Source of the DNA: Methanomassiliicoccus sp.
GTDB lineage: Archaea > Thermoplasmatota > Thermoplasmata > Methanomassiliicoccales > Methanomassiliicoccaceae
Reading direction: 5' to 3'
Length of the DNA stretch: 64,000 nt
NCBI GenBank assembly: GCA_018262895.1
Contig: JADFDJ010000005.1
Coordinates: 101,639 to 165,638 of the forward strand
The notes beneath the pieces were generated by a model, which was not told the DNA's origin, did not search any database, and worked only from the letters and a program-made list of their open reading frames with translations. The translations under genes were made by a program, and so were the position numbers. Each line of letters begins with the position of its first letter. The first letter of the stretch is position 1. Of the stretch, positions 17,317-25,019 are shown piece by piece.

Positions 17317-17416
17317 GGAAAGGGTTTTGGAGGTCTGTCAATCGGATCATCGGATGGTTGATCGGATCAAAGTAGTTTCTAAAGGGTTTAGAGGGAAAGG
17401 GGTTTTGGAGGTCTGT
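17317..17416. repeat. Direct repeat pair in spacer
   Basis: GGAAAGGGTTTTGGAGGTCT (17317-17336) recurs as GGAAAGGGGTTTTGGAGGTC (17394-17413), one base longer and 77 bases on. Between them ATCGGATCA-type words also repeat. The spacer separates two leftward genes and no gene fits inside it. Role unknown. Confidence 0.6.
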
Positions 17417-17479
17417 TGATGGGGAAGAGCTTTTTCGGACTTCTCAAAGGTGTTGATACCATAGGAAGGGCATTTGAGC

Positions 17480-17953
17480 TCAGGCGTAGCTCGAGACCAC
17501 TTCATCGGAAATATGTTCCAGCATTGTTAGTTTCTGAGGGAAGTGGTTGCGTGGGTCAAGGCTGATGATCAGGTTGCTCCCATCCTCGTTTACCTTGTCG
17601 GAGGCTCTGGATAGCACATCAAGGACAGGTCGGAAGCCGTTCCACATCTCCAGGACATCCAGGCCGTTGAGGACGATGATGCCGTCCTTGTTCTCGGCGA
17701 GGAACTGGTTGATGTACTTCTCGAACATCTCGAGGTTCATGGGCGGGATGCACTCATCATTGGGGCGGGTGCTAAGCCACATGGTCTCCAGCATTTGCTC
17801 GTCAAAGTCCAATTGGCTCCTAAGCAGCCGGGGTGGGTTCTTCGAGATGTAAAGTGTCTTTCTTCCGTTATCCAGTTCCTTTCTCAATACCTGGTGCGTT
17901 CTGAGCGGGACCCTCTCCTCGAAAAGATAGAACTTACCCTTGGACAGTTTCAT
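17480..17953 (-). CDS. DUF835 family protein (paralogue 3)
   Basis: A 157-residue DUF835 protein: KFYLFEERVPLRTHQVLRKE at the N-terminus, KTLYISKNPPRLLRSQLDF, TMWLSTRPNDECIPPMNLEM, GIIVLNGLDVLEMWNGF (Asp of the second paralogue's VMFDG is Asn here) and LIISLDPRNHF. It is the most diverged of the three copies. A GGAGAG-type site precedes the ATG. Function unknown; single-domain, no transmembrane or kinase part. Confidence 0.78.
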   Translation of the reverse strand: MKLSKGKFYLFEERVPLRTHQVLRKELDNGRKTLYISKNPPRLLRSQLDFDEQMLETMWLSTRPNDECIPPMNLEMFEKYINQFLAENKDGIIVLNGLDVLEMWNGFRPVLDVLSRASDKVNEDGSNLIISLDPRNHFPQKLTMLEHISDEVVSSYA

Positions 17954-18253
17954 CGGACTCTCTCCTGTTCCTTATCCAACCAAAGTAGGCATGTAGGTAT
18001 TAGGTGTTTGTCCAATCGGAATAATCAAAAACTGATAATAATGTCGCATAATTTGCGGACAATATCAGATCTTTTTACTAACGACGATTTACTGGCAATG
18101 AAAAATATTTGAGCGCCAATGTTCTTACTTTGTGGTTTTGATACTGATAATCTATTGTTCCAATGGAGTATACTGGAATATATTCAATTGAGTGAATACC
18201 AGAATTGTGACGTATTTTTTCCAGGTGGACGGCTGTTAGGACCTGAACTGCTA
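17954..18253. other. AT-rich spacer, no gene seen
   Basis: Low-GC DNA between the third DUF835 gene and the RNase P RNA gene. Apart from probable promoter sequence for the DUF835 gene I see no gene or repeat. Confidence 0.5.
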
Positions 18254-18278
18254 TCAGGAATGATATGAAAAAACAAAG
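18254..18278 (-). terminator. T-rich terminator of the RNase P RNA gene
   Basis: Immediately past the 3' P1 strand the transcript strand reads CCCTTTGTTTTTTC (18267-18281), the oligo-T signal expected for archaeal termination. Confidence 0.6.
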
Positions 18279-18580
18279 GGTCAGGTGAGGGTAGTAGGCC
18301 CCCTTCTGTTTCAGGCAGCATTCAACTAAGCACCCTACCCGTCGGTCCTGAGCCGTCATCCCGACTGTTTGGGCTTGCTCCGGTGGGGAGTCGCCGTTTC
18401 ACCATCTCTCTGACCAACGTCACCGCCGAGCAGATCATCCTCGGTCAGAGCTGTGTCGTTTCTGGGCCCTTGCCCTGGCTCTCGCCAGGCCGCTTTTCGC
18501 AGCCCACCTTTCTCGTGGAGGAGGGACCTTCCTCAGCTGGACTTGCGTCCTACCGTCAGCCGCCCTCCCTCTCCTGACGC
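18279..18580 (-). ncRNA. rnpB: RNase P RNA (archaeal type A)
   Basis: The catalytic RNA that trims 5' leaders of tRNA precursors. On the minus strand the ends pair as P1 (GTCAGG at 18578-18573 with CCTGAC at 18285-18280). Conserved regions are visible in order: GAGGAAGGTCCC (CR-I), CCAGAAACGACACAG, GTGAAACGGCGACTCCCC, GGAGCAAGCCCAAACAG (CR-II/III type), GACGGGTAGG, and near the 3' end ACAGAAGGGGGCCTAC (CR-V type). Length of about 300 fits. A TATA-like TTATAATG (18603-18611) lies about 25 bases upstream. Previously apparent small reading frames here are accidental. Confidence 0.93.
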
Positions 18581-19404
18581 CATTTCTTAAGGTTGGTTAC
18601 CATTATAATGATATCTACAAGTGCGTTAGCTTGGTCGCAATTCAGATGCAGCGCTCTCTTTTACAGACTTATTTTGCTCGCAACATCCTGAACCTTAGCT
18701 TTGCATCATTTTTTACTAAAATTATTTCATTATATATTGATATAAAATAATTTAATGGATAGCGCTTTTTTGTTGGTATATCTTTCGATGACCCTGCTCG
18801 AAAAACAACGAATTATCACATTAATGGGACGGTTACCGCTATTAACATCCGATAAAGGATGACAAATATCGTAAAATATTATTTTCAATTCAGGACCTTT
18901 GCGTTATATGCGCTTTTGATAGTTTTTATTGTATTATAAGCGGGCTATCAGCATATATGCCATGATCCATCTGAAGAATGCCGATATTTCTCGGCAGAAG
19001 GTAAAAAAATATGGATGTGGAAAAGAAGAGATCAACGATGAGCACTAAGCCATTTTCTAGGTATGGAACAACCAGCGATGACCAGGTCCAGATCGGTTCG
19101 GGATCACAGAGGAAAGCTGATAATGCGATGAAAAAAAGAGGGACAAGCTATCGTTACGCAAGCTCGGAGGGCAGATAGTTTTCCAAGAGGGCGAACGAAC
19201 CACAAGGGCTAAGGTTAGAGAATACTGAGAACGGGCCTTATGGAAGCGGTCAGAAGGATCATTCAAATCCGTCTCCATTTGAGCCCTCTTCTTTATTCTA
19301 CGGACAATGCCGGCATTCTCCGGGCATCATCAACAGCGGATTGAAGCCGAAAGGCCCAGTCAGTTGGGAAATTAGAACGGATTCACCGGAGGAGCGTGGA
19401 AAGC
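18581..19404. other. Long AT-rich intergenic region, no convincing gene
   Basis: About 820 bases with only short frames lacking ribosome sites or recognisable protein sequence. The first 30 bases hold the rnpB promoter. I see no tRNA, repeat array or known RNA. It may be decayed DNA. Confidence 0.5.
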
Positions 19405-19632
19405 ATGAGGAAGGTCATGATCAACTACAATCGTGGATTGGAGCATTACATAGAGAAGTACGCAATCTCGATAGAAAGGGTAAGGACTGCAAAAATGGTC
19501 GGGATGATCAATTCATTGGGGAAGAGGAGCGTTCATAACGCCCATGAAATTGGATGCGTCACTCATATCACCGCGGGCATTGGTGATCTGGGGGCGATGC
19601 AGAAAAACATCTGCCAAGAGGGTCAGGGGTGA
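19405..19632 (+). CDS. Hypothetical small protein
   Basis: A 75-residue frame starting MRKVMINYNRGLEHYIEKYA, preceded by a strong GGAGGAG (19388-19394) ten bases before the ATG. Composition is soluble and basic, with Cys at two positions. No family recognised, and no related frame nearby. A GTG at 19396 is an alternative start. It may be a real small gene or chance in an otherwise empty region. Confidence 0.3.
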   Translation: MRKVMINYNRGLEHYIEKYAISIERVRTAKMVGMINSLGKRSVHNAHEIGCVTHITAGIGDLGAMQKNICQEGQG

Positions 19633-19932
19633 TTCTGAACAGAACGCCGACCTTCCGCACGATGGACCTATCGAACCGGCAGCATCTTATCCACCTTATC
19701 GCCGGTCTAAACCTTTTATTTTAACTTCACTGCAAATTCTGCATTTGACCTGGTCAGGCCTTGTTGGATCACATTAATGGTTGAGGTTCGCTGAGATGGC
19801 CTTCAACTCCAGCGAACTTTATCCTCTGTACCTCATTGTCGATCAAGGTCTGAACCGCCTGGTTTATCGAAGTTCCCGGGCTGTCCGTATGAGGCCCTAT
19901 CGGTTCACATGCGAGATGACACTGGCAAGTTC
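19633..19932. other. Intergenic region, nothing identified
   Basis: Three hundred bases between the small hypothetical gene and the 3' end of the zinc-ribbon gene. No gene, hairpin of note or repeat was seen. Confidence 0.45.
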
Positions 19933-20736
19933 TCAGATCGCCAACGCTTCCTGTACGATCTTGGACATTTCCTCTATGTTGTATGCGGTACCGCAGTAGG
20001 AGCAGAACTTGAGCCCTGTTGCACTGGAGTTCTTGTCGATGGTGATGCTGGCACCACAATTATGACATTTGTAGGGAACGGCCAGTCCCTTGCTACCGAT
20101 CTGCTCGATGAGCTGGTTCATGTCCACGGTCACATGCTTGACCATCTGAACACGGTTCTTTTCCCGGACCTTGCCTGCGGATGACCATAGCTTGAGCTCT
20201 TCGAATATCTTGGCCGCGCCCTCGAAGTTGCCCGCCTTATCCAGATTTATAGCCTTCTTTAGCTCGGCCACCACCGGCTTGCCCGGCTCGGCACCGTCGT
20301 TAGCCATCTGCCATTCCTGTACAACCGAACGAAGAACCGGGTCCTTCTCGGTCATGGCCTCCAGCTCTGAGGTCCACTTGATCTTCTCCTCCTCCTCTGC
20401 CAGGTGGGCCTGGTACTGCTCCTCCTTGACCTTACCCTGACAGGCGGGGCATAACAGGACGCCGTTGCTGAGATACTTCTTCTTCTCCGCATTGATGGTC
20501 TGGGACGAGGCGAGGTTGACCAGCACCAGTACGACCAGGGCTGCCATGACGCTATTCACGTTGATGAACGGCATCTCCGGCAGCATAGGATCGGATACCT
20601 GGTCTATCATGATGATGAAAGCTAAGCCCAGGATGCCTACGCATATCAGGGTAAAGAACACCCGGACACCGTTCACCGCACGCATCTTCACAAACGGCGA
20701 TCCGCACTTCTTGCATTGAAATCCGTTGGCAGCCAT
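19933..20736 (-). CDS. Membrane protein with N- and C-terminal zinc ribbons
   Basis: A 267-residue protein of unknown role. CKKCGSPF (residues 8-15) is half of an N-terminal zinc ribbon, completed by LCPACQGKV at about residue 95. Two transmembrane helices lie between (about 28-47 and 62-82). A soluble acidic helical region with a TPR-like helix pair (AINLDKAGNFEGAAKIFEEL) follows, and the C-terminus has a second ribbon, CHNCGASI...CSYCGTAY. The layout suggests a cytoplasmic adaptor anchored in the membrane. It is divergent from the CDF transporter. Confidence 0.75.
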   Translation of the reverse strand: MAANGFQCKKCGSPFVKMRAVNGVRVFFTLICVGILGLAFIIMIDQVSDPMLPEMPFINVNSVMAALVVLVLVNLASSQTINAEKKKYLSNGVLLCPACQGKVKEEQYQAHLAEEEEKIKWTSELEAMTEKDPVLRSVVQEWQMANDGAEPGKPVVAELKKAINLDKAGNFEGAAKIFEELKLWSSAGKVREKNRVQMVKHVTVDMNQLIEQIGSKGLAVPYKCHNCGASITIDKNSSATGLKFCSYCGTAYNIEEMSKIVQEALAI

Positions 20737-20949
20737 CCTTAGAAATCACTCGTTCGAAGTATCTAAGACTTGTCAGGTGAAATGCGTTTTTCCGAAAGCT
20801 GATACTGTGCTGGGAGCAATCGAGCACAGGGCCATGACCTATGGATCAGGGCAAGAGGCGCAGGAATGCCAATGTTGTGACCGTTGTTCGGCGGGTCCCC
20901 AAGGCCTTCTAACGCCCAATACCGCCTTTCCGTGGAAAATGTCAATATC

Positions 20950-21870
20950 ATGTCGCCCAATCCACGGTCGATGAGCGAGGTCTCGCTGAGGAACAGTTCA
21001 TCGAAGCTGCTGCTGCTGGCGTTGGGGATAACCCTCGCGTTCGCCCTGGTGGAGATCATCGGCGGCATACTAAGCGGCAGCCTGGCGTTGCTCAGTGATG
21101 CGGGGCATATGTTCACTGACGTCCTCGCCTTGGGGCTCAGTCTCGGCGCCTCCCTTGTGACCACAAAAAGGCCGACGAAAAGGCACACCTTTGGTTTTCA
21201 TCGCATCGAGATTTTGGTCGCATTGGTCAACGGTGTAATTCTGGCGGTACTTTCCATCATAATAATAATGGAGGCCCTGGAAAGAATTGGTCAACCTCCG
21301 TCGGTGGATTCCTCGTTGATGCTCCTCGTATCCATGATAGGCCTGGGCGCCAATCTCATGGGAATGTACATACTCAGGGACAAGAAAAAGGAGAATCTCA
21401 ATGTCAAAGGTGCCTATCTGCACATGCTGGGCGACTTATTGTCGTCCATAGGCGTCATACTCGCTGCTCTATTGATCTTACTCTTCAACCTGACCGTTGC
21501 CGATGCGATCATAAGTATTGTTATTGGACTGGTGATTATAGTCGGCGCCTACCGCCTGGTGGACCAGTCAATAGCCATCTTACTGGAGGCGACACCCGAG
21601 CACATCGACATGGAGGAGGTGGAGAGGGTTCTGATGGAGATCGAAGGGGTCGAACGGGTTCACGATCTCCATGCCTGGACCCTGACCTCGGGGGTCTATG
21701 CCATGAGCCTCCACATCGTGGTGAAGGACCGCCCGATCGATTTTTGCAACAACCTGATAGTCAAGGCCAATCAACTGCTGAGGGAGCGCTATCAGGTCAC
21801 CCACTCCACGATCCAGATCGAGACCGAGGGTGAGAATAGGTGCGTTTTTCCGGTCCCTGAGGCCCAGTGA
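20950..21870 (+). CDS. CDF-family divalent cation efflux transporter (CzcD/ZnT-like)
   Basis: A 306-residue exporter of Zn2+ or a related ion, driven by proton antiport. Six transmembrane helices: the metal site in helix 2 is DAGHMFTD and in helix 5 HMLGDLLSS, both with the HxxxD geometry typical of zinc carriers. A His-rich word TKRHTFGFHRIEI precedes helix 3. The C-terminal cytoplasmic domain (from about residue 205) has RVHDLHAWTLTSGV, the fold that senses metal. A TTG far upstream would add 22 residues; ATG 20950 begins the usual short soluble tail, with ATG 20971 also possible. Confidence 0.92.
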   Translation: MSPNPRSMSEVSLRNSSSKLLLLALGITLAFALVEIIGGILSGSLALLSDAGHMFTDVLALGLSLGASLVTTKRPTKRHTFGFHRIEILVALVNGVILAVLSIIIIMEALERIGQPPSVDSSLMLLVSMIGLGANLMGMYILRDKKKENLNVKGAYLHMLGDLLSSIGVILAALLILLFNLTVADAIISIVIGLVIIVGAYRLVDQSIAILLEATPEHIDMEEVERVLMEIEGVERVHDLHAWTLTSGVYAMSLHIVVKDRPIDFCNNLIVKANQLLRERYQVTHSTIQIETEGENRCVFPVPEAQ

Positions 21871-22191
21871 AAAGATCGAACACGAACGTGGACGTCCGTG
21901 ATGATCGAACAAGATTATCGGTTGATGCGTACGGATGTTCAAAGGTCAATCATCTGGTCCGTTTGCTTCAGAGGCAGGCCTGGGCGTTCCCTAGTGAAGC
22001 TTGTGAGAAATAAGTGGATATGGCTTCAGACCGGTCATTCATTCTCAGTCCCCGGCCATTCATGTTCCTCGATCACGCGAGAAACGCTGCCAGGGCCCAT
22101 AAAGGGCGTCTCTGCACGCGAGAACCGACGCTGGTGTGAAAATGATTGGGATCGTGATGACCTTACCTTACGGCATCCAGCTACTTAATCT
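21871..22191. other. Intergenic region, no convincing gene
   Basis: A 96-residue frame at 21898-22188 exists on the + strand but lacks a ribosome site, a family match and protein-like composition, so I read this stretch as empty. Confidence 0.45.
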
Positions 22192-22335
22192 TCAATCCGA
22201 ATCCTCTTCCGCTTCCTCTGTAGATGGAATCCTCTTTGCGGTCGCGGATATCTTGAATGCACTGTGGCCAACACACTCGGAGCACTTGGTCGAGGTAAAT
22301 TGGTACTTGCAGAAGTAGCAATGGACATCGCTCAT
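22192..22335 (-). CDS. Small zinc-knuckle protein, 47 residues
   Basis: A short gene with two Cys pairs: MSDVHCYFCKYQFTSTKCSE and then CVGHSAFKI, giving C-x2-C...C-x2-C plus nearby His residues, suited to bind one zinc. The tail is acidic (EEAEEDSD). GGTGA lies seven bases before the ATG and a TATA-like TTATATATT lies 30-40 bases upstream (about 22366-22375). Small archaeal zinc fingers of this size often bind nucleic acid or partner proteins; here no family could be named. Size is below most gene-calling limits, so it is easily missed. Confidence 0.6.
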   Translation of the reverse strand: MSDVHCYFCKYQFTSTKCSECVGHSAFKISATAKRIPSTEEAEEDSD

Positions 22336-22607
22336 CTTCTTCACCGGAAAGAAGGCACCCCTTCTGCAATATATAATCCGTCAATACCCGGTTAGTAACT
22401 TTGATAACAGGTGGTTATTTATAATAGATTTGTTTATATATATTAATATTAAACTATATTATTATCAATACGTTGGATAAGTGAAAAGGACACGATTTTT
22501 TTCATGAATATGGTTATCTGCGCAGATTATCACCCATCATCGTCCCTTTTTAGCCAGCATCTTCCGGGCGTTCCTACGGGAGAGTTGTAATACTAATCAT
22601 CAGCATA

Positions 22608-23736
22608 GGTGCAAAACTCGACTGGCTGCTTCTGACGCATAATCTTTGATTGTTATCTATATTGTTATCAAAATGAATAAGAGTGGTCCAACCTATTGCC
22701 AGCTGCTCAGGAAGGTAACAGATTGGAAGCCACGACAGTAGAGATGCCGAGCGACGTATTCAAGTTTTCCGGACAAGTTCATCTCGATACGTTCGCTCTC
22801 GACCTCGAGAGCGTAACGGTCGACCTCGACCGCTACGATGACGTCGCCATCAACGGTCTAAGATTATCGCTCGAAGCGATTCGCAAGAGGACCGACTCGT
22901 TCGCTTACTGGCAGCGTAGGTGCCGCACAGGACGACCGCCATACGAGGAGCGCACGCTCCTCGTGGCGTTCCTCGTGCAGCAGCTTCTCGGTCTCACGTT
23001 CCGCGAAACGGAGGGCGTGCTGGCCATGGTCCGCTCGTACTATCGCCTGGAGCGAGTTCCGGACCATTCCACGCTCTCTCGAAAGCTGTCCTCGAGACGA
23101 TGGACGACGGTGCTGGAACGGTTCTTCCTTCATCTTGTTAACGAGCTGCCTAAGCGCAGCTCCGTCGTCGCTACGGACGCCACCGGTTACTCGGGAAGGA
23201 AGCGAGGGTGGCGAGAGACGAAGCACGCGCAGCGCGCGATCGAGGACTGGGTCAAGGTGCACGCGGCGATCGAGGTCGATGAGTTCCTGGTCCTCAGTTA
23301 CTCTTTAACGAGATCGAACGTGCACGACAGCCAGATGTTCGCCGAGGTCTGGGACAAGTTGCCGTCGAACGTGACGCCGAGGCGGAGCCTCGCCGATTCC
23401 GCTTACTTCGGCAACGACTGCCTGGCCGCGGCCAGGCAGCATGGGGCGACGCCGCTGCACGGCATCAAGAAGAACGCTCGTAACTTCGAGCGGCCGTCGA
23501 ACTTCTACCAGAAGCTGGTGAACTTCGCGCATCACTGGCCGAACCGTTTCGCCGCGCTGTACGCGAAGCGCGCGCACGCGGAGACGGTGTTCTCGATGAT
23601 CTCGACGCTGCTCGGGCATCGACTTCGATGTCGTTCGAAAAGAGGTCGAAAAAACGAGGTCCGGGTCAAGTTGGCGCTGTTCGATCTCATTCAGCTGGCT
23701 CTGAGGAAGGAGTTCTGGTCGTGAGGGTTTTGCACC
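22608..23736 (+). mobile_element. DDE insertion sequence with 12-bp terminal inverted repeats
   Basis: GGTGCAAAACTC at 22608-22619 is matched by its complement at 23725-23736 (GGTGCAAAACCC on the minus strand), 11 of 12 identical. The pair brackets a single transposase gene, giving an element of 1129 bp. No clear target-site duplication is visible. The right tip overlaps the end of the gene and is 21 bases from the 3' end of a tRNA-Leu gene. Confidence 0.75.
22744..23724 (+). CDS. IS4/IS5-superfamily DDE transposase
   Basis: A 326-residue transposase with the DDE triad seen at VATDATGYSG (first Asp), SLADSAYFGND (second Asp) and HAETVFSMI (Glu, with the Y/R-type following helix). The N-terminal RTLLVAFLVQQLLGLTFRET and HSTLSRKLSS segments fit the DUF772-like helix-turn-helix of IS5-like enzymes. 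The frame is intact. A TTG at 22696 would extend it by 16 residues. Codon use is rich in TCG/GCG, like the other transposase here and unlike the host genes. Confidence 0.9.
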   Translation: MPSDVFKFSGQVHLDTFALDLESVTVDLDRYDDVAINGLRLSLEAIRKRTDSFAYWQRRCRTGRPPYEERTLLVAFLVQQLLGLTFRETEGVLAMVRSYYRLERVPDHSTLSRKLSSRRWTTVLERFFLHLVNELPKRSSVVATDATGYSGRKRGWRETKHAQRAIEDWVKVHAAIEVDEFLVLSYSLTRSNVHDSQMFAEVWDKLPSNVTPRRSLADSAYFGNDCLAAARQHGATPLHGIKKNARNFERPSNFYQKLVNFAHHWPNRFAALYAKRAHAETVFSMISTLLGHRLRCRSKRGRKNEVRVKLALFDLIQLALRKEFWS

Positions 23737-23757
23737 AGGGCCACTACCCCATAAGTT

Positions 23758-23867
23758 TGGTGCGAGGGGCCGGATTTGAACCGACGAACCTCTTCAGGAA
23801 CAGATCTTGAGTCTGTCGCCTTTGGCCGATGACAAGGTCATCTTTGACCTGGCTTGGCTACCCTCGC
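23758..23867 (-). tRNA. tRNA-Leu(CAA) with about 20 extra bases in the D-loop
   Basis: Minus strand: acceptor GCGAGGG (23867-23861) pairs with CCCTCGC (23768-23762), discriminator A and an encoded CCA (23760-23758). The anticodon arm is ACAGA-CTCAAGA-TCTGT, anticodon CAA. A CCT/AGG variable arm and the T arm GTCGG-TTCAAAT-CCGGC follow, as in long-arm leucine tRNAs. The gene is 107 bases without CCA instead of about 85-88; the excess lies in the D-loop, where GATGAC-CTT-GTCATC forms a hairpin flanked by similar words GGTCAAAG and GGCCAAAG. This looks like a non-canonical intron. Confidence 0.88.
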
Positions 23868-24020
23868 TTTGGCTCTCGTTAATGCCCAGGGCTTCTTAAA
23901 TGTTACCTTCCCGCTGAAAGCTCCCGCCCTCAGTGTCGATGAATGTGCACTCCACTGTTACTTTTAATTTATTTTAAAAACAAAATAGAAATCTATTTAT
24001 AATAATATTTTAATCTAATT

Positions 24021-24123
24021 ATGCCTGTGAAAGCAGGCCCGGGGAGAGCGCCAAGATGCCTCACCACTTCCTCCAGATTCGAACCACCCATAATGTAATC
24101 ACGGAGTGGCGCTCTCCCCTTTT
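24021..24123 (+). ncRNA. Candidate small RNA with 13-bp closing stem and terminator
   Basis: A TATA-like TTTATAATAA (about 23996-24005) is followed at start-site distance by hairpin GCCTG/CAGGC (24023-24038), then a perfect 13-bp stem: GGGGAGAGCGCCA (24041-24053) with TGGCGCTCTCCCC (24107-24119), and TTTT at 24120-24123. The 53-base loop holds CCAGATTCGAACC, complementary to a common tRNA T-arm sequence. Promoter, fold and terminator agree on one + strand transcript of about 100 bases. It is convergent with map. No known family recognised. Confidence 0.5.
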
Positions 24124-24131
24124 ATCACTGC

Positions 24132-25019
24132 TTATGTGGTGACCTCTGCCTTGTAGCCGTTGAGGACCACGGTGTGCTCCGTCTGCGAGACCATTCCGCC
24201 CTTGATCTCAGTGAGCACAGGATAGGCGTATAGGATGCCGTGCCTGACCAGCGTCTTGAGGTGCAGCGGCGCTTTAGGGTCCAGGGCGGTGCACCAGCGC
24301 TCGCAAAATGGAAGCCCGTGAAAGTTCTCCTTAATCAGACCGATGAGCTTCATGGCCCCGTCGTCCTTGATCTCCCGGTCCCGCAGGATGCGGTAGATGT
24401 TACCTGGCTTGGAGTTCCGCACCTCGCCGCCCCCGTTGGTGGCGAAGGGCTCGATAGCGATCATCATGTCCTTCTTGATCTTGGTGGGGTTCCCGTCGTC
24501 GTAGTTGGCGATGGTAAGGCCTGCATGCAGGTTGTAGCAGCCCATGCCGTGGCCGGTGAGGTTCGTCACCGGTAGGAAGCCTTCGCTCTTGATCGCCCTC
24601 TCGATGGTCCCGCTGATGGAGCCCACGGTCACTCCCTCGCTCACCGTCTCCACTGCCATGGCCAGGGCCTTGGCGGAGGCGTTGATGAGGTTGGTCCAGT
24701 TCTTGGTTCGGACCTCCACCGTCTGAGCGGTGTCCCCGATGTAGCCGTCCACGTGCGCTCCCACGTCGACCTTCACCAGGTCCCCCTTCTTGAACGTCAG
24801 CTTGTCGTCCGATCGGGGCGTGTAGTGAGCGGCCTGGTCATTTATGCTGAGGTTCGTGGGGAAGGCGGGCCTGGCACCCTTCTTGAGCATATAGGCCTCC
24901 ACCTCCTCTGCCACCGACAACAGGGTGACCCCCTCATCGATCAGGCTCGCCCCCAGCTTGCGCGCCTCACCGGAGATCGCGCCTGCCCTCCTTATCTTCT
25001 CTAGAATATCATCATTCAT
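24132..25019 (-). CDS. map: Methionine aminopeptidase, type II
   Basis: A 295-residue metalloprotease that removes the initiator Met from new proteins. Metal ligands are visible in KVDVGAHVDGYIGDTAQTV (two Asp), the GHGMGCYNLH histidine region, AIEPFATNGGG (Glu) and SQTEHTVVL (Glu). The long inserted helical segment between metal ligands is that of archaeal/eukaryotic type II enzymes. Its start overlaps the end of the sua5-like gene by eight bases, so the pair is co-translated. Confidence 0.95.
   Translation of the reverse strand: MNDDILEKIRRAGAISGEARKLGASLIDEGVTLLSVAEEVEAYMLKKGARPAFPTNLSINDQAAHYTPRSDDKLTFKKGDLVKVDVGAHVDGYIGDTAQTVEVRTKNWTNLINASAKALAMAVETVSEGVTVGSISGTIERAIKSEGFLPVTNLTGHGMGCYNLHAGLTIANYDDGNPTKIKKDMMIAIEPFATNGGGEVRNSKPGNIYRILRDREIKDDGAMKLIGLIKENFHGLPFCERWCTALDPKAPLHLKTLVRHGILYAYPVLTEIKGGMVSQTEHTVVLNGYKAEVTT

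Noticed and set aside
18383..18577. 64-residue frame in the RNase P region
   Set aside because: It lies on the opposite strand to the RNase P RNA and is explained by that RNA.
21898..22188. 96-residue frame after the CDF gene
   Set aside because: No ribosome site, unusual composition, no similarity to any family I know.
24041..24119. Hairpin considered as a tRNA (including pyrrolysine tRNA)
   Set aside because: The 13-bp stem has no anticodon arm or T-arm with correct pairing, and no CTA anticodon.
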